Counted from the stretch's first letter, positions 25,780-46,800 are shown. The stretch: 64,000 nt of DNA from Acanthochromis polyacanthus (GCF_021347895.1 NC_067134.1:28789407-28853406), one strand, 5' to 3'. A program made the numbers and translations. The notes: generated from the letters alone by a model not told the origin.

Positions 25780-25915
25780 CGTATTTTTTTTCAGAGTCGC
25801 TGATCTGGGCGGGAAAGCGGCGGACCTGGCAACCTGCCCACGGTGAGCGAACGGAAGGACGGAGCTGCATCAGCAGGACGAACACCGACTTCTACCGGAG
25901 AAACTCGCGATAAAG
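25780..25915 (+). promoter_or_regulatory. Presumed ddx4 promoter and non-coding first exon
   Basis: The GC-rich block GGCGGGAAAGCGGCGGACCT and following sequence precedes a possible donor (GATAAA|GTACGG, GT at about 25914). The first coding exon has its own acceptor at 27683-27684 and starts 12 nt before the ATG, so an upstream non-coding exon must exist. This is the most promoter-like stretch upstream, but the transcription start is inferred. Confidence 0.35.
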
Positions 25916-26120
25916 TACGGTTATCTTTATGAGAACTAGTCAGTCTTTTATTTTTATCAGCTCACAAACCACTTTGAAACTGTCATTTTGTTAAAACACG
26001 TATTTTATTCTGCTTTGCCGGTAACGGCGGGTTAGCTAGTTTTAGCTCGGCCTGGTTTGTAAGCGAAGAGCAGTCAGACTTGAACGTGGCCTTGAGTTTT
26101 CAGATATTATTGTTAGTTGT

Positions 26121-26160
26121 CTTAATGCCCGATATTCTTCATACATTTTCGGGCATTAAG
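26121..26160. other. Perfect 12-bp hairpin in ddx4 intron 1
   Basis: CTTAATGCCCGA (26121-26132) pairs exactly with TCGGGCATTAAG (26149-26160) across a 16-nt loop. No ORF or known RNA was recognised. It may be a short MITE remnant or a chance structure. Confidence 0.5.
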
Positions 26161-26674
26161 ATAAGGTTTTGTTGTGCGCTTTGTTGTATTTTTTTGTGGT
26201 TTTCGATCCAGTCGAGCAGACATTAGCCGCCACGCCCTGCACCGCGTGGCTCCGGGATTTAGCCTAAAGTAGCACAGGCTAATTAACAGCCGTAAGTCAA
26301 AGTATTTAAACTGTATGAATAGCAACGAACAACCGGCGCCCGTATCACGGAGTTTATTTCTGCTCTATTTGCTTTGGTTATAATTAGTGTCTTAAATGTT
26401 AGCCAATGTTAGCTTGAGTCGACATTAACCATGAGGTACTATTAAATCACGCGATAGTTTGCGTTACTCAATGGAACCGTTATACAGGTTTCGTAAACTC
26501 TCGCGACAGTGTGGAGGATTTCGCTTTTACCTGCAGTCTCTGCAATAATCCGTAATGAGGTTAGCTTAAAACCCGCTGCGGTTCAGCGGCCCGTGGGCGG
26601 GCCATTTTGATATCTGCATTAGCATTTTTCGAAATAGAACGACACTGCCAACTCGATGATAGAAACATTATACA

Positions 26675-26745
26675 CCGATGGAAAGCTTAGATTCTCATTA
26701 ATCCGCCGGTATAAACCACTTTCAGATGTGTTTACCACAGCGGGT
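26675..26745. repeat. Diverged fragment of the 3286-3744 foldback family
   Basis: The block AATCCGCCGGTATAAACCAC, TTTCAGATGTG and TACCACAGCGGG matches the right arm at about 3592-3644 with scattered changes. Only one arm segment is present, so this is a fragment or an internally deleted copy. Confidence 0.75.
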
Positions 26746-27696
26746 AATATAAACACATTTGTCCGACAAACGATGAATATCCATCCATCCGTTCTCTATA
26801 CACGGCTTCAACGCACACAGCGCGACTCACATTTCCGGGTTCATTATTACACACATGAAAATATTCCACAAATCCAACCTTGGACATCCAGACGAAACAA
26901 GCCAGTAAAATATTTTGTCCAAAACATGTCCTGAAGTCGGTATATGATCCACGAATCGGTCGTTTTCAAGGAAATGCACCTCGCGATGCGCGTCCAATAT
27001 TCCCTGTATTTCTCATCATATTTTTATTTACAAATAAAATATTAGCGATTTTTTTGTACTGAAAATGGCTGGAATTGGCTGTACCTTATAAGGCTACGTG
27101 GTACTTAGTATAGTACACCAACGTTTTTGCCAACTTTCAGCACATGATGGTTCATTCTGCACAGTTTGACATTAAACTACCTTGCCAATTTATCAATGAT
27201 GATGAATAGTTGTCCTTGCTGACCTATTTTTGCATTGGTGTGAATCTTGACAGAAATTTAAGAGTTGATATTTGCAAAATATTTTACTGTCACTCTGTAC
27301 ATATAGGAGGCCGACTAAAGTAAACCCTGTAGACATTAGAGGTTCCTGCAGCACTTGGGTAGCTGCTATCTACGATACATCTCACAAAGAAGCCTCTTCC
27401 ATTCAGTTTTTTTTCACAGTGCTGCAGCTCAGACAGGCCAAACATTTCTTTTAATATGATCAGTGCCTAGTTTTAGAGGGTTTGTTAATATGGCAGTAGC
27501 TGCCTGTTCCAGCCAGAGGGGCAACAACAAGCCTAAATGTGAAAAATAACTCTACTTTGATTGGATCCACTACCAGGAATCACCTTTAAACTATTTCCTG
27601 TTCATTAGTCTTTTTTCCTGCAGTATTCAGCAGAGTCTATAAAAATGGCATACAGGTCTTAATATTGTCATGTATTTTTTTCAGGTGATCTTAAAC

Positions 27697-35840
<8,144 letters not shown>

Positions 35841-36142
35841 AAAACAGGACGAGGAGGAGACGAGACTGATCTGAGTTGATTTTCTTTGCGGTGTTCAGCT
35901 TGTTGTGTTTTTGTTGTTTTTGTTTGGAGCCGGATTGTTTCTCGGGCTGGACAAAGGTAGTGTCAGTGTTGTGTTAAAAAGGAAGCAGCTGTTCTGTATA
36001 AACTGGATTTGTTCAGTCTGAACTGGCATAATGTGGATTTTTCTTACTAGCATCACCTGCATTAACGTGGTGAAACTGTCTGACATTAAGTCCCAGCTTT
36101 AATGTCCTATTTCAATATATTTTGCTTTTTATTAGGATGATC

Positions 36143-36148
36143 AATAAA
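36143..36148 (+). terminator. ddx4 polyadenylation signal
   Basis: AATAAA in GATCAATAAAAACATATTTG lies about 300 bp past the ddx4 stop. A T/G-rich stretch (TTTATTGTCGGATTG) follows at a typical downstream distance. Confidence 0.7.
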
Positions 36149-37404
36149 AACATATTTGTTCAAAGCAGAGCCTACGTTTATTGTCGGATTGATTGAATGT
36201 TTAATAAAGAGTCTCTTTGGCTGTTAAAAGATTCTGATCCTCTGCACTGAACAGATTCCTGCTTATCCTCTTTTTAATTCCAACAGTCGACCAGGAGTCA
36301 GTTTGAGCTCAGATCTGATCAGAGAACAGCTCCTAAACACCACACACAGGTAGAAATGATCCTTAAGTTTCATCTCAGCGCTCACCAGAGGTCAGTCCTG
36401 ACTACTTTCAGCTGTAGAGCTCCAACACATGGATGTCCTGAGCGTTGCTGTGGTGACGGCTCTCCAGCTTCAGGCTTTTCTACTCAACCTTTGTGTTAAG
36501 GAGGAGCTGGTTAGTGCAAAGCTGAAAAGCTCCAAACTCGCAGGTTATTTCTGGCTGTACAGACCAGGTAACAGTACCACAGGAGAGATCATCCCTGTCA
36601 TGCATGAGTGGGGGCCACCAGTCAGAAAGGTGGACATTATCCAAACGGAGCTACAGGGACATCATAAAACATCCAAGAACGCTTTTTATCCCCCGTCGGC
36701 TGTAGGCACGGAGGGGGATATTGGTGTGGGCACGTCCGTCCGTCCGAATTTCGTTTCTGGAGCATATCTCTGAAACTACTTGAGGGATTTCATTCATCTT
36801 GCACCCAGGCCATCTCTATATAGTATAGGTGTGCCTTTTGGGGTGTATGACCTTGACCTGACTTTTTTTTATTGTAGTGAAGATGTATCATTTTGTAGGT
36901 GTATCCAGTATATATTATTATTTCTTGCACTTAGAGGTACTATATATAAGGCGGGGGATGTTTTAAGCAGAGCGTGTTTATTAAAGAAAGGCTCAAGCAG
37001 ATGTTTCATGTATTAGAGTCAAAGGGGAGCATGTAGCCTCTGCTGAGGACACGATATTCTGCCTTTTATCATTCCTGTGCACTAAATGTTCTCTGTAAAA
37101 CTATTCTGAAGCATCTGAGAGTCTTAAAACCACATTTGTAAATAATGTGCTGACAGAAAGTGTAAATGTGATCTCATAATTAGTTTGTCAGGTGACAGGA
37201 AGCAGCAGGGCTCCAGCGACCTACCAGGTGAACACACACACACCTTGTCCCATATTCTCTTACACATCACCTGCATTATTTAACGCTTCACGAGTCTGAA
37301 AGAACTCTCCTGAATTAGCCTCCCCACTGAGACGAGCACAACAGGAGCAACACGTAGTCCAGTGGGTTCTGTTTTCTGGCCTTTACATCCACGCACGGAT
37401 CAGA
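36149..37404. other. Intergenic region ddx4-pjvk with a dispersed repeat
   Basis: The stretch 36685-36965 (CGGAGGGGGATATTGGTGTG, then CTGAAACTACTTGAGGGATT, GGGGTGTATGACCTTGACCT) looks like a dispersed teleost repeat. It begins near TATCCCCC and has GGGGGATA nearby. A 114-codon frame at 36429-36773 overlaps it and resembles no protein I know. The last 100 bp before the pjvk ATG would hold its 5'UTR. Confidence 0.45.
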
Positions 37405-40400
37405 ATGTTTGCAGCAGCCACTAAGAACTTTGTGAAGCAGGTGGGAGACACGGGGAGGCTGGTCCCGGTACCGAGCCTGAGCGAGGCCGACCGCTACCAG
37501 CCGCTCAGCCTGGTCACCAGGAAGAGAAAGAGGCATTTCTGGAAGAAGTACAAGTACGCATCTACCCCATTTTCTCTCAAAGACATCCTGGTGGGGGAAA
37601 AAGAGATCACAGCAGGTACAGTGAAGTCAGAGATGCTTCGATTTACTTTAGTTCAAATATGAGTATTGTTCTGACACATGCTATGTCTGGTTGAATTTTC
37701 CCTTTTAAACAGCCTTTTAACATTTAATTCCACCATTTAAACAGCTTCAGTGCTGAAAATAAGAACCTTTTCCACTGTCTCATAATATTGTACGTTATAT
37801 ATTATATTCTACAGTATCTGTAGCTGCTATACATTGAAGATATTTTATGTTTACACTTTCGCGCCCATTTCATCAAATGGAAATGCGTAATATTTACACA
37901 TTTCCCTAAAGGAAACCCGTCATGGTATCTTTGGAAACTAGTTATCTTTAAATTCTAAGCAAACATGGAGTTAAAATAGACTGCTTTAAAAAAAAAAGCT
38001 CTAATTTTGATTTAACATATATACATTTTTAAAAAGTGGCCATTATTCACTCATTGTGTACAAACAACATGTTTATAGTACATGTTTATGAGCATGGTTT
38101 AGTTCAGAGTGTTTGACACTCTCTGAAATAGCTTAGCAGTTAACAGCTAAACTGGGTATGTGTGAAACTTTTGAGCTTTTAGCTGTAAAAATTGTTTCTC
38201 CTGGTTTCTACTTTTCATGCTAACTATGCTAACCAACTGGTGCTTGTAGCTGCATAAACACCATACAGTTATGTCACTTCTGTCAATATGAGGCTAAAGA
38301 CAGCAACCGGTTAGTTTAGCTAGTCGCTAGCATGGACAATTAGCATGGCTCTGTTTGAAGCCTGTATCTGGTGAGCTTTACAGTAATCTAGGCTAGTAGT
38401 TTCCTCCATTTACAGTCTTCATGCAAAGATAAGTTGTAGCGATATAATTACCTTAATGTCATTGTACATATAAAGCTAAGCTACAACAAGAGGCTAGTTG
38501 TCTTGGCTACTAGCTAGCCCCACTCCATTTGTTTCCGTTTTGATTCCAATTATTCAAGAGAAGTGTAAGGTTTAGGAATAAAGAGGGAAATTTTTGCAAA
38601 TATTTCCACCAACTGAGGATCTGTTTATGTAAATACAACTCTACACTGTTAAAATGCTGTACTTAAAGTAATAAACATGCAACTCTTTTATGTCATATGA
38701 TTGTGTTATTACTTATGATGCATTAATGGACAACATTAGGTTGGTTTAATAAATAGGGACACAAAATATTTAGAAGCTCATAAATATTTATGTATACATT
38801 CATATTTAGAAAATAAAAAAAACACAATACTACAGCTGTTCAGTCGTGTGTTCTGTAATATAGTTTAAAAAGTCCATTATTTTCCTCTATATGTTGAGGA
38901 CTAATATTAATTTCCATAGTTCCAGGTTTTTTCGTGCAGGATAATACAGCTAATCATACTATTTCTTTCTCTTCCAGGAGTGTCTTCTTATCAGCTTCTG
39001 AACTATGAGGACAAATCCGATGTGGCGCTCAATGGTCGTCTAGGGAACCACATCATCAACGACGTCGGGTTCAACATCAGCGGGTCGGACTCGGTGGCTG
39101 TCAAAGCCTCGTTCGGCATCGTGACCAAACACGAGCTGGAGGTTCCCACTTTACTGCGAGAACTCAACTCCAGGTATCCCATCATGCAGCTGCTCTTATC
39201 TCCACCTGCTGGGTGTCAAAGCATCGCCATGGCAGCACAAGGCTGATTAGATGAAGGGCCGTTTAGGTGATGCTTTATTCATAATCAAGTTATCTTTGGA
39301 TGAATTATTGATCCTTTTGAAAAGAGAGCCACGAGCTGAAGTTTGTTGTGGCGTCTCTAGATTCAGGTTATAAGTCGACGGCTGACCTCTGACCAGAGGA
39401 AACGTGAGAGGAGGGTTTCCCTGCAGGGATGAATAAATTATCCTGTTATTCTACACTGGAACACAAACAGGGGCGACGTGTACGAGGACAATGTAGGACA
39501 GAAAATAGGCTGGAGATGCTATCTTGTTCAGCAGGTGTTAAAGTTAGAGCCAGTGTTTGAATGTTCTGGTTCTGCAGGAAGGTGGACCTGGACCACTGCC
39601 TGATTCGTCAGTCCAAAGACAGTCGTCGCAGCGTCCTGTGCGTCGTGGTGGAGAGTATTCGTACCACCCGTCAGTGCTCCCTGACCGTCCACGCTGGCAT
39701 GAGGGGGACGACCATGAGGGTAAACATCTTCTTCACACGTCTTTCTAACTAGTTGTGAGTCGCTCATCTTTCTGCTCTGCTGCAGTTTCAGATCGACGAC
39801 GGCAGAAACCCCAAAGGTCGAGACAAGGCCATCGTCATCCCGGCTCACACCACCATCGCCTTCAGCATCTGTGAGCTGTTTGTTCGGCTGGACGGGCGTC
39901 TCGGTAGGAACAACAACTATGTGTGTCATCTATTGTGACAGAAGAAGCACCACGTGAAGTTCAAATGTACCTTTTAATGTTTCAGACTCCAGCTTTAATA
40001 ACATAGACAGAATAGTGAAGACATGATGCGAGGAATTCAAATCTGAATGAGTGCATGGCCAAATGGAGAAGGCTTCTTGACTTTGGATCTGATTGAATCG
40101 ACAGAGGATAAGATTGCTAGTTCTGTTAATCAGGACAACCTTTTGCCAACATGTGACCATGTGGCCTAATGGATAAGGCGTCTGACTTCGGATCAGAAGA
40201 TTGAGGGTTCGAGTCCCTTCATGGTTAATTTATTTGGTAGTTGTCACTCAGGACATAAAGAAGACTTTCTGCTACACTGGAAAACCTTCAAGGTATAAGA
40301 GTGATAGTTAGCTCAGCCAAGGCCATAGCTTCCCCATGTAGGCCAGGTTTAGTCAAAAGTATGCAGTTCTATACCTCACAATTGTCCATCCATTCTCTAT

Positions 40401-42577
40401 ACACCGCTTTATCCTCATTAGGGTCGCCTCACAAATGCCACTGTTTTTACTACTGGATTATGGCCACTGTTTGAGTACATTTGGTCGAAAACTGCATTAG
40501 TATCAGGCCGGTTAGCTCAGCTGGTCAGAGCGTGGTGCTAATAACACCAAGGTCATGGGTTCAACCCCCATACTGGCCAGAGATCAGTAGGTGAACTCAC
40601 TTGAGGTAAAAAACCCAATTGAACTTAACAGTGTTCTAACAACAATTCCCTTCCTGTGTGGCTCAACACCTTTGATCTAACTTCCTCCACAGTTTCAGTC
40701 TGCCTATAAATCCTTTTGCTGAAATCCATCCAGAGTCTGACCTGATCTGGATCCTCAGAATCTGCTCTCTGATCTGATGTTTTCTTCCTCTGTACCAGAT
40801 ATCTGCGTAGCTCCAGAGTCTCAGGGTGGATTTGAACGTGAGCAGATCGGTGAGCAGCTCGGAGGTTTCATCGGTCGGTTCTCGATGGGTCGACTGCGCC
40901 GCTTTCTGTCCGGAATCATCTACGGAAACCCGTTCAGAGCTGGTATGAAAACAAGACTTGAATTAAAGACTTCAAACTACTCCGGACATCATCTCTACAG
41001 ATGACAAATTATTAATTATTCCAACAACTTGCTCCTCTGTTGAACCGTGTTGCTTTAATTTTTTAAAAATCAAGTCACATTTACTGCATTTATGAGTGGA
41101 GTACTTTATGTACTTTATTAAAAAGTTTAATTTTTGATATGAAGTGAAAAGAAACTAAAAGCTGTCTGAGCAAAGTGCTCTAAACTAAGACATGCTTTGG
41201 TATAAAAACATAAAAAGACAAAAGTTGAATTTCTTTGATTAATTTCACATAAAAATGGAATGAACATGTGCAGCGCCCACAGGTGTAGCTCCACATACGA
41301 TAGATGTGTCGCTGTTTTCATTTTTACCTCGTTTCCTCTCAGTTAAAATGAAAACTCAGAATTTTTGTACATCCCTAAAAGGCGTCAGTTTCTTTGTTTT
41401 TTTATAAGATTTATCTAGCAGTTTATTTTTGTTGAAATTTTAAATAACAATGAAGTAATTTTGATGGAATGTCATGAGTTTGAGCTTTTCCAGCATGTCA
41501 CAGATGAGTGGTTCAAGGACCGTCTGAAAGTTAAAAATCTGACCGTATTTTCTGTTTTTACAGCTTTTGCTCTGATTAATGGTGTGATTTTGTGTGTTTT
41601 TAAAGATAAAACCCGGGTTCAGAGGGTTAAATCACTACTCACACTGTTGAGGGGGGCCAGTTGCCCCTCAAAGATATATAAACTAATCTGATCACTCAAT
41701 GTAATAACACTTGTAATTTAATTCTAAGTTCTAGGTCTGAAAATACCTAAGTCTCACCATAGAATCATCAAAGGAATCCAGGAGCCAAGTCTTCAGATGC
41801 CAAGAAGAAAAGTGTTTATTCTTGTACAGACACAAGTCAAACACATGAGAACGATCCCGGGAACCTTCTGACCTTTTACACAGTATGGGCCAGGTTTGGT
41901 CACTCCCCTGGCCCTTCCTTCTTTTACCTGTGCCAGCTTTCATTTTACACCATTAATACACAGAGTTAATTTTTAATGATGTCTGGAACTTCCCTAACTC
42001 TCCAAAAAATAATGAGAGTGAGCTGGCAATCCCTCAAAGGGAGAGACCCTCCCTTTGGCTTCATGTCAGCTCACTCCCATGCCTTCTTTATTTTTACCTT
42101 CGTTGTGTTCAGGTACCACCAGGCACTGCCAGGTTCATAAGTGCAGCACAGGTCACCATGACATCACATCACATTCAAACACACACAGCTCTAAATTTGT
42201 AACAGCAGTAGAGCAAAATATTACACAACAACACCTGTCCTTTTCCCTCCCTGCTTTAATCTGTCTCTGGTTCAGACGACCGGACCTTCGAGGAGCTCAC
42301 CCACTCCGACACCTACATGGACGACATGGTGACCGACTACTACGAGAAGGCGGCCAGCATGACGGACGTGTCGACCGCCTACCTGAGGGAAAGCTCCCAC
42401 ACCCGGGTCAACCTCCTCAAACACAACATTCCCAAAGGGCCCTGCGCCCTCTGCGGGATGGGAAACCAGCGGCGGGAAACCGTCTATGGCTGCCTCGAGT
42501 GCTCCAGCGGCAGCCAGAAGTACGTCCGGCTGCACGTGGTGCCCTGCTTCGACCTCTGGCACAAAACCCTGAGGTGA
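37405..42577 (+). CDS. pjvk: Pejvakin (gasdermin-related, DFNB59)
   Basis: Six coding exons: 37405-37615, 38978-39173, 39578-39719, 39786-39903, 40799-40942 and 42276-42577. All are in phase, 1,113 nt (370 aa; human 352). The N-terminus [20 protein letters not shown] is nearly identical to the vertebrate protein. The gasdermin-like N-terminal domain contains [14 protein letters not shown] and [19 protein letters not shown]. The C-terminus carries a zinc-finger-like cysteine set ([16 protein letters not shown], then VPCFDLWHK). In mammals pejvakin acts in hair cells and auditory neurons, linked to peroxisome responses to sound, and its loss causes deafness. It lacks the autoinhibitory C-terminal domain of classical gasdermins. 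Introns 4 and 5 carry tRNA genes and a possible LTR. Confidence 0.97.
40051..40110 (+). pseudogene. Degenerate tRNA-like sequence
   Basis: ATGGCCAAATGGAGAAGGCT, then CTTGACTTTGGATCTGATTG, parallels the A-box and anticodon-arm part of the intact tRNA-Arg gene 100 bp downstream. The T-arm is not recognisable. It is probably a decayed duplicate. Confidence 0.35.
40155..40227 (+). tRNA. tRNA-Arg (anticodon TCG)
   Basis: A 73-nt cloverleaf. The acceptor stem GACCATG pairs with CATGGTT (one G-U), the D-arm/A-box is TGGCCTAATGG, the anticodon stem-loop is TCTGA-CTTCGGA-TCAGA, and the T-arm/B-box is GAGGGTTCGAGTCCCTTC. The loop CTTCGGA places TCG as anticodon, reading CGA arginine codons. It lies in pjvk intron 4 in the same orientation as the gene. 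No run of four T's follows closely, so Pol III termination is unclear. Confidence 0.93.
40506..40579 (+). tRNA. tRNA-Ile (anticodon AAT)
   Basis: A 74-nt cloverleaf. The acceptor stem GGCCGGT pairs with ACTGGCC, the A-box is TAGCTCAGCTGG, the anticodon loop is CTAATAA within a TGGTG...CACCA stem, and the B-box is GGTTCAACCCC. It lies in pjvk intron 4, same strand, about 280 bp after the tRNA-Arg gene. No T-run terminator is visible within 35 bp downstream. Confidence 0.93.
41640..42130 (-). repeat. Possible LTR-retroelement long terminal repeat fragment in pjvk intron 5
   Basis: On the minus strand an AATAAA (plus TTTATT 41815-41820) is followed by CACTTTTCTTCTTGGCATCT and a T/C-rich stretch. 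This resembles the polyadenylation/R-U5 part of an LTR. No clean TG...CA ends, primer-binding site or internal genes were found, so this is only a suggestion. Confidence 0.25.
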
Positions 42578-42847
42578 AAAACCGACGAGGCGTCACCAAT
42601 AACGGCCTCAACACGCTCCTTCAGCAGCCAACCGTTGAGAAAACAAACAGAGACTGGATGTTATCTCTCTGGGACATTTCCACACGTGTGCTGTTTGTTC
42701 TGCAGCTGATGAATTATTGAGTCGGGGGATTGAAGCTGGACATGATGGATCATGTGAAGGAGTCGGCCTGCTTTAGTTCAGCTCCAAGTGTGTCACTGAT
42801 TTAGAGTTTTACTGTTTACCTCTAACATGATCAATGTAAATACAGCC

Positions 42848-42853
42848 AATAAA
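42848..42853 (+). terminator. pjvk polyadenylation signal
   Basis: AATAAA in CCAATAAATAAAAACATAG lies about 270 bp beyond the pjvk stop. It is the first such motif after the stop on the plus strand. Confidence 0.65.
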
Positions 42854-43014
42854 TAAAAACATAGACTTTAATATCAGCACACACATAAACCTGCAGTTCT
42901 TCTCTGACACAACAATATAACAGATTTTTGGAAGAACAGCTGTCTCCGGTTTCTGTTTGTTCCTGTAAATTATTTTGGGTGAATTATTTTATATTTGGAG
43001 AAACAAACTGAGAT

Positions 43015-43480
43015 GAAACGACACAATAAACTGCAAAAGAAAACGACCACAATATCAAAAAATTCCAGCTAGAGACACAAAACGACCACAAATAAACAGA
43101 AAACTACCCTAAAAAATAAAAAAAAACACAACCACAGGGACACAAACTACTGAGAAAAAAAGCATAAAATGCATACAGAGACACAAAGAGCCATCAAACA
43201 GTCACAAGTAATACAAAATGACCACAAGGAGACACAAAACAATTGTACACAGACAGAAGACCAATGCAAAATCACAGAATTCCAACTAGAGCCAAAAAAC
43301 GACCACAAAATGCAGAAAACTGCAATAAAAAATAGAACAAAACAACCATAGCGATACAAAAGGACAGAACAGACTAAATAAATTGCAAAGAGATGCACAA
43401 CAATGACAAACAGACACTAAAGAGTCATAAGGAGACACAAAACCGTCACATAAAACAACCTCAGAGACACAAAAAATACA
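43015..43480 (+). repeat. Diffuse 'ACACAAAACGACCACAAA' repeat, about 21-bp family
   Basis: Many imperfect copies of GACACAAAACGACCACAAA lie between pjvk and pwp2, separated by diverged spacers. The wording matches the tandem array in pwp2 intron 7 but without strict periodicity, as if an older or unexpanded form. Confidence 0.75.
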
Positions 43481-43739
43481 AAAGCTAAATAATTTGTACA
43501 TTTTTCTGTCGCTAATGAAAAGCAAAATGAGTGGACACATTAAAACTCACATTAAACAAACTAAAATTAAGGGAAATTGGCACATCCACGGAATTTTTAG
43601 TGCACAATAACAACACAAACAGTGATTAAAGCTCATTTTGTTGCTGCAGACTGTTAAACCAGCAGCTGCGTGTTTCCTCCGGACCAACAGGGGGCGCTCT
43701 GTTACTGCTCTGAACCCGTACGTCATTGGGCTGGAGAGC

Positions 43740-43897
43740 AGTGACGTATATAGCATAGGTATATATATTGCTGGAGAGTGTCAACAAACACGTGTGGAGG
43801 AAGACGCAGTATGTGAGGCCATTTTCACTCTTCTACAGAGGTTTTTAATGAACTAAAAAGAAGATAAATTCACCGAAGCTGAGGAATATTTAGTAAA
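43740..43897 (+). promoter_or_regulatory. pwp2 promoter region and 5'UTR
   Basis: A TGACGTATATAG sequence (CRE-like TGACG joined to TATATA) at about 43741-43752 and a second TATATATA near 43760 lie 140-160 bp before the pwp2 ATG. GGGGGCGCTC and CGTACGTCATTGG, an inverted CCAAT, lie just upstream. This is a plausible core promoter; the start site was not determined. Confidence 0.35.
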
Positions 43898-46800
43898 ATG
43901 AAGTTCGCTTACAAGGTGAGTTAGCTGCTGTTAGCTAGCGAGCTAGTGTGGCTTTATTTAGTAATATTCAGCGAGTTACACCAAACTCCATTCAAAAATC
44001 CTTCAATTTAGACATTATTGCACATTAGTAAATATAAAAACTGCACATCACTGTCATTACTCTATTGTTGAAAAGTGTCACTATTCACAATTGTTTCGGT
44101 TCACTTGTGTTAAACTAGATTTTATTTAAATGCGTGTTTTTAAACAGCTGAATTTATGTACATCCATTTTTAAGCTCTTGCTTTAATTTGCCTCTGGTCC
44201 TCTCTTGTGATTAAATTTGTATGCGTTTGTAGTTTTCCAACTTGCTGGGAGCTGTGTATCGTCAGGGAAATCTAAACTTCTCCAAAGATGGGAACGCTGT
44301 GATCAGCCCAGTGGGAAACAGAATCTCTGTGTTCGACCTGAAAAAGTAAGTCATGGTGGAATAAACAATTATTATTATTATTATTAATAAAGTAAGTTAT
44401 TCTGTAATAAATAATCAGATTTGGAAATGCAGTCATGTGTGAGAGTTTCAGAGCATCGTTCATGGAGTTTATATGCTGACACAAATGTGGTCTAAAACCG
44501 AGTTTAAATCTAAAGTAAGACAGAAATATTTTCCTTTCCGTCCTGCAGTAACTCCTCTGAGACGTTGCCCATCTCCACCTCCAAGAACATCTCCTGCGTG
44601 GGCGTTTCTCCTGATGGGAACCTGGCGGTGGTGGTGGATGAAGGTAGGACTGATCACTGATAATAAGATCCTAAACAGACGTTACACAACAGAAACTTGT
44701 GTTTTTGTCTGACAGACGGAGCAGCGCTGCTCATCAGCCTCATCACTAGAGCCGTCCTGCATCATTTCCACTTCCACAAACCGGTGAGCAGCATCCGCTT
44801 CTCACCAGACGGCAGGTAAGATGCTTCTCTACATGAAATAACAACGTAATGTGATATGTAGTAAATGAAATAACCGCATCATAGTGTGAACTGTCCTTAA
44901 CAAAAATAATATGATGTTAGTTTGGATTTTATTGATGCTACTGTAGCTTTGGTTTAACATGAAAACATGACGATGTGGCGAAAGTCAACCTTTTATTCAC
45001 ACTGTTTATATTAAATCTGTGTAATTTTACGTCAGTAAGCAAAAGCTGGATGCATTCAAAGCATATTAACTATTAGAGCGATCTTTTTCCAATAAAAAAG
45101 ATGCACAGGCTTTTGTTCAGGAAGGTTCAGTCAGACGCGCCCAGCGCTGTCCATGTTACACATAAATCCAAACGCTTCAGTCCAGAATTTCCATTTACAT
45201 AAATCCATTTATTCCATAATCAAAACGACAAAAAACATCGATCTTCTTACCAGCAGCGGCAATCCAAACCGGCCAAATAGTAAAAAGAACAACGCTTACC
45301 AACATCAGCGCCAGCGGTCTTAAACTGTGTGGCTGCCAAGAACAAAAAGCTTCCCGGCCCCGTGCGATCGCCCCCCTATATGCTGCAGTCACCTGGACAT
45401 AATGAGTGGGCGGGCACATAGCCACACCAACAACACAACAGAAAGCATTCTATAAGATTGATACTAACTCAGAATAAAAGTTTTCTACTTAACTTACTAC
45501 TAAATTAAATTATACACAAATTACCGATTGCACAAATCGCATAAATTCTGGCTCCAACATTAACATTTCAGCGAAACGTTCAAATGTATAACTGATAAGA
45601 AATGTATGTTTTGTCAGAATGGATAGAAGCAAAAATATCCAAGAATTTATCATGTTGGTGGAAAAACTAGCGGGCTAGTGACGGTTAGCTTTTAGCCGTA
45701 GCTGTGTGTAATTTACTTCCTGCTTTAGTACCTTCAGAGTTAGATTTATTCTTCCGCTTGAATAAAACATTGTGCTTGTTCTCACCAGATAAATAGTCAT
45801 GCTAAGAGCTAACTAGCCTAGCCTAGCTTAGCAGAGGATGAGCAGCTGCCTCTGCATTAAATCAGACACCAAGATGTGCATTTATGTGTGTATATACTAG
45901 AAAACATGGATTTGAAATATATTTATTTGGGTATTGTGTTAGTTTAGATGCAGAAAGCTGAAGAAGGAACAACAATTCTTTCTGGTTTTGAATCTTTTTT
46001 TTTTTTTTTAGATAATTTTCCTTTCAAACCTGCCGGGTGGTTTTGGGCTTCAGAGATTGAATTTACAGTTGGAGCAGAAAACTCTTCCAGTATTTATTAT
46101 TTGGGATGCCGTTGAAGTCTGATGGAGTTCAACAAAGCGGATGCTTTGTCCTTTACAGGAGGTTTGTGGTGACGAAGGAGAACGTGGCTCTGATGTACCA
46201 CGCTCCTGGAAAGCACCGTGAGTTCAACGCCTTCGTTTTAGACAAGAGCTACTACGGTCCCTACGATGAGACGACCTGCATCGACTGGACGGACGACTCC
46301 AAGTGAGTTAACGAGACACGAGAACCAATCAGAAGCCTGTAAGTCTGCATAAGTTGACTGTGGCGTTTCCTTGCAGGTGTTTCGTGGTGGGAAGCAAAGA
46401 CATGTCGACGTGGGTGTTTGGAGCCGAGCGCTGGGCCAACCTCATCTACTACTCCCTGGGGGGACACAAGGACGTCATCGTCGGCTGTTTCTTTGAGAAG
46501 GACAGCCTGGACGTATGTAGCTGGACTGAATGACAGGATTATAGAGACACAAAACGATTACAAAGAAACACAAAACGATCACAAAGAAACACAAAACGAT
46601 CACAAAGGGATGCAGTACAACCACAAAGAGACCCAAAACAACCAGAAACGGACAAAGAATAACTACAAAATGATTCAAAACTACCACAAAGAGACACAAA
46701 GCAACAAAAATATGACACAAAATGACCCAAAAGAAACTAAACAACCACATAGAGACCCAACACAAGTTAAAAAAGACAAACTGATCTCAAAGTGACATTT

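Noticed and set aside
36429..36773. 114-codon frame between ddx4 and pjvk
   Set aside because: It overlaps a dispersed repeat, resembles no known protein, and lacks splice or conservation evidence.
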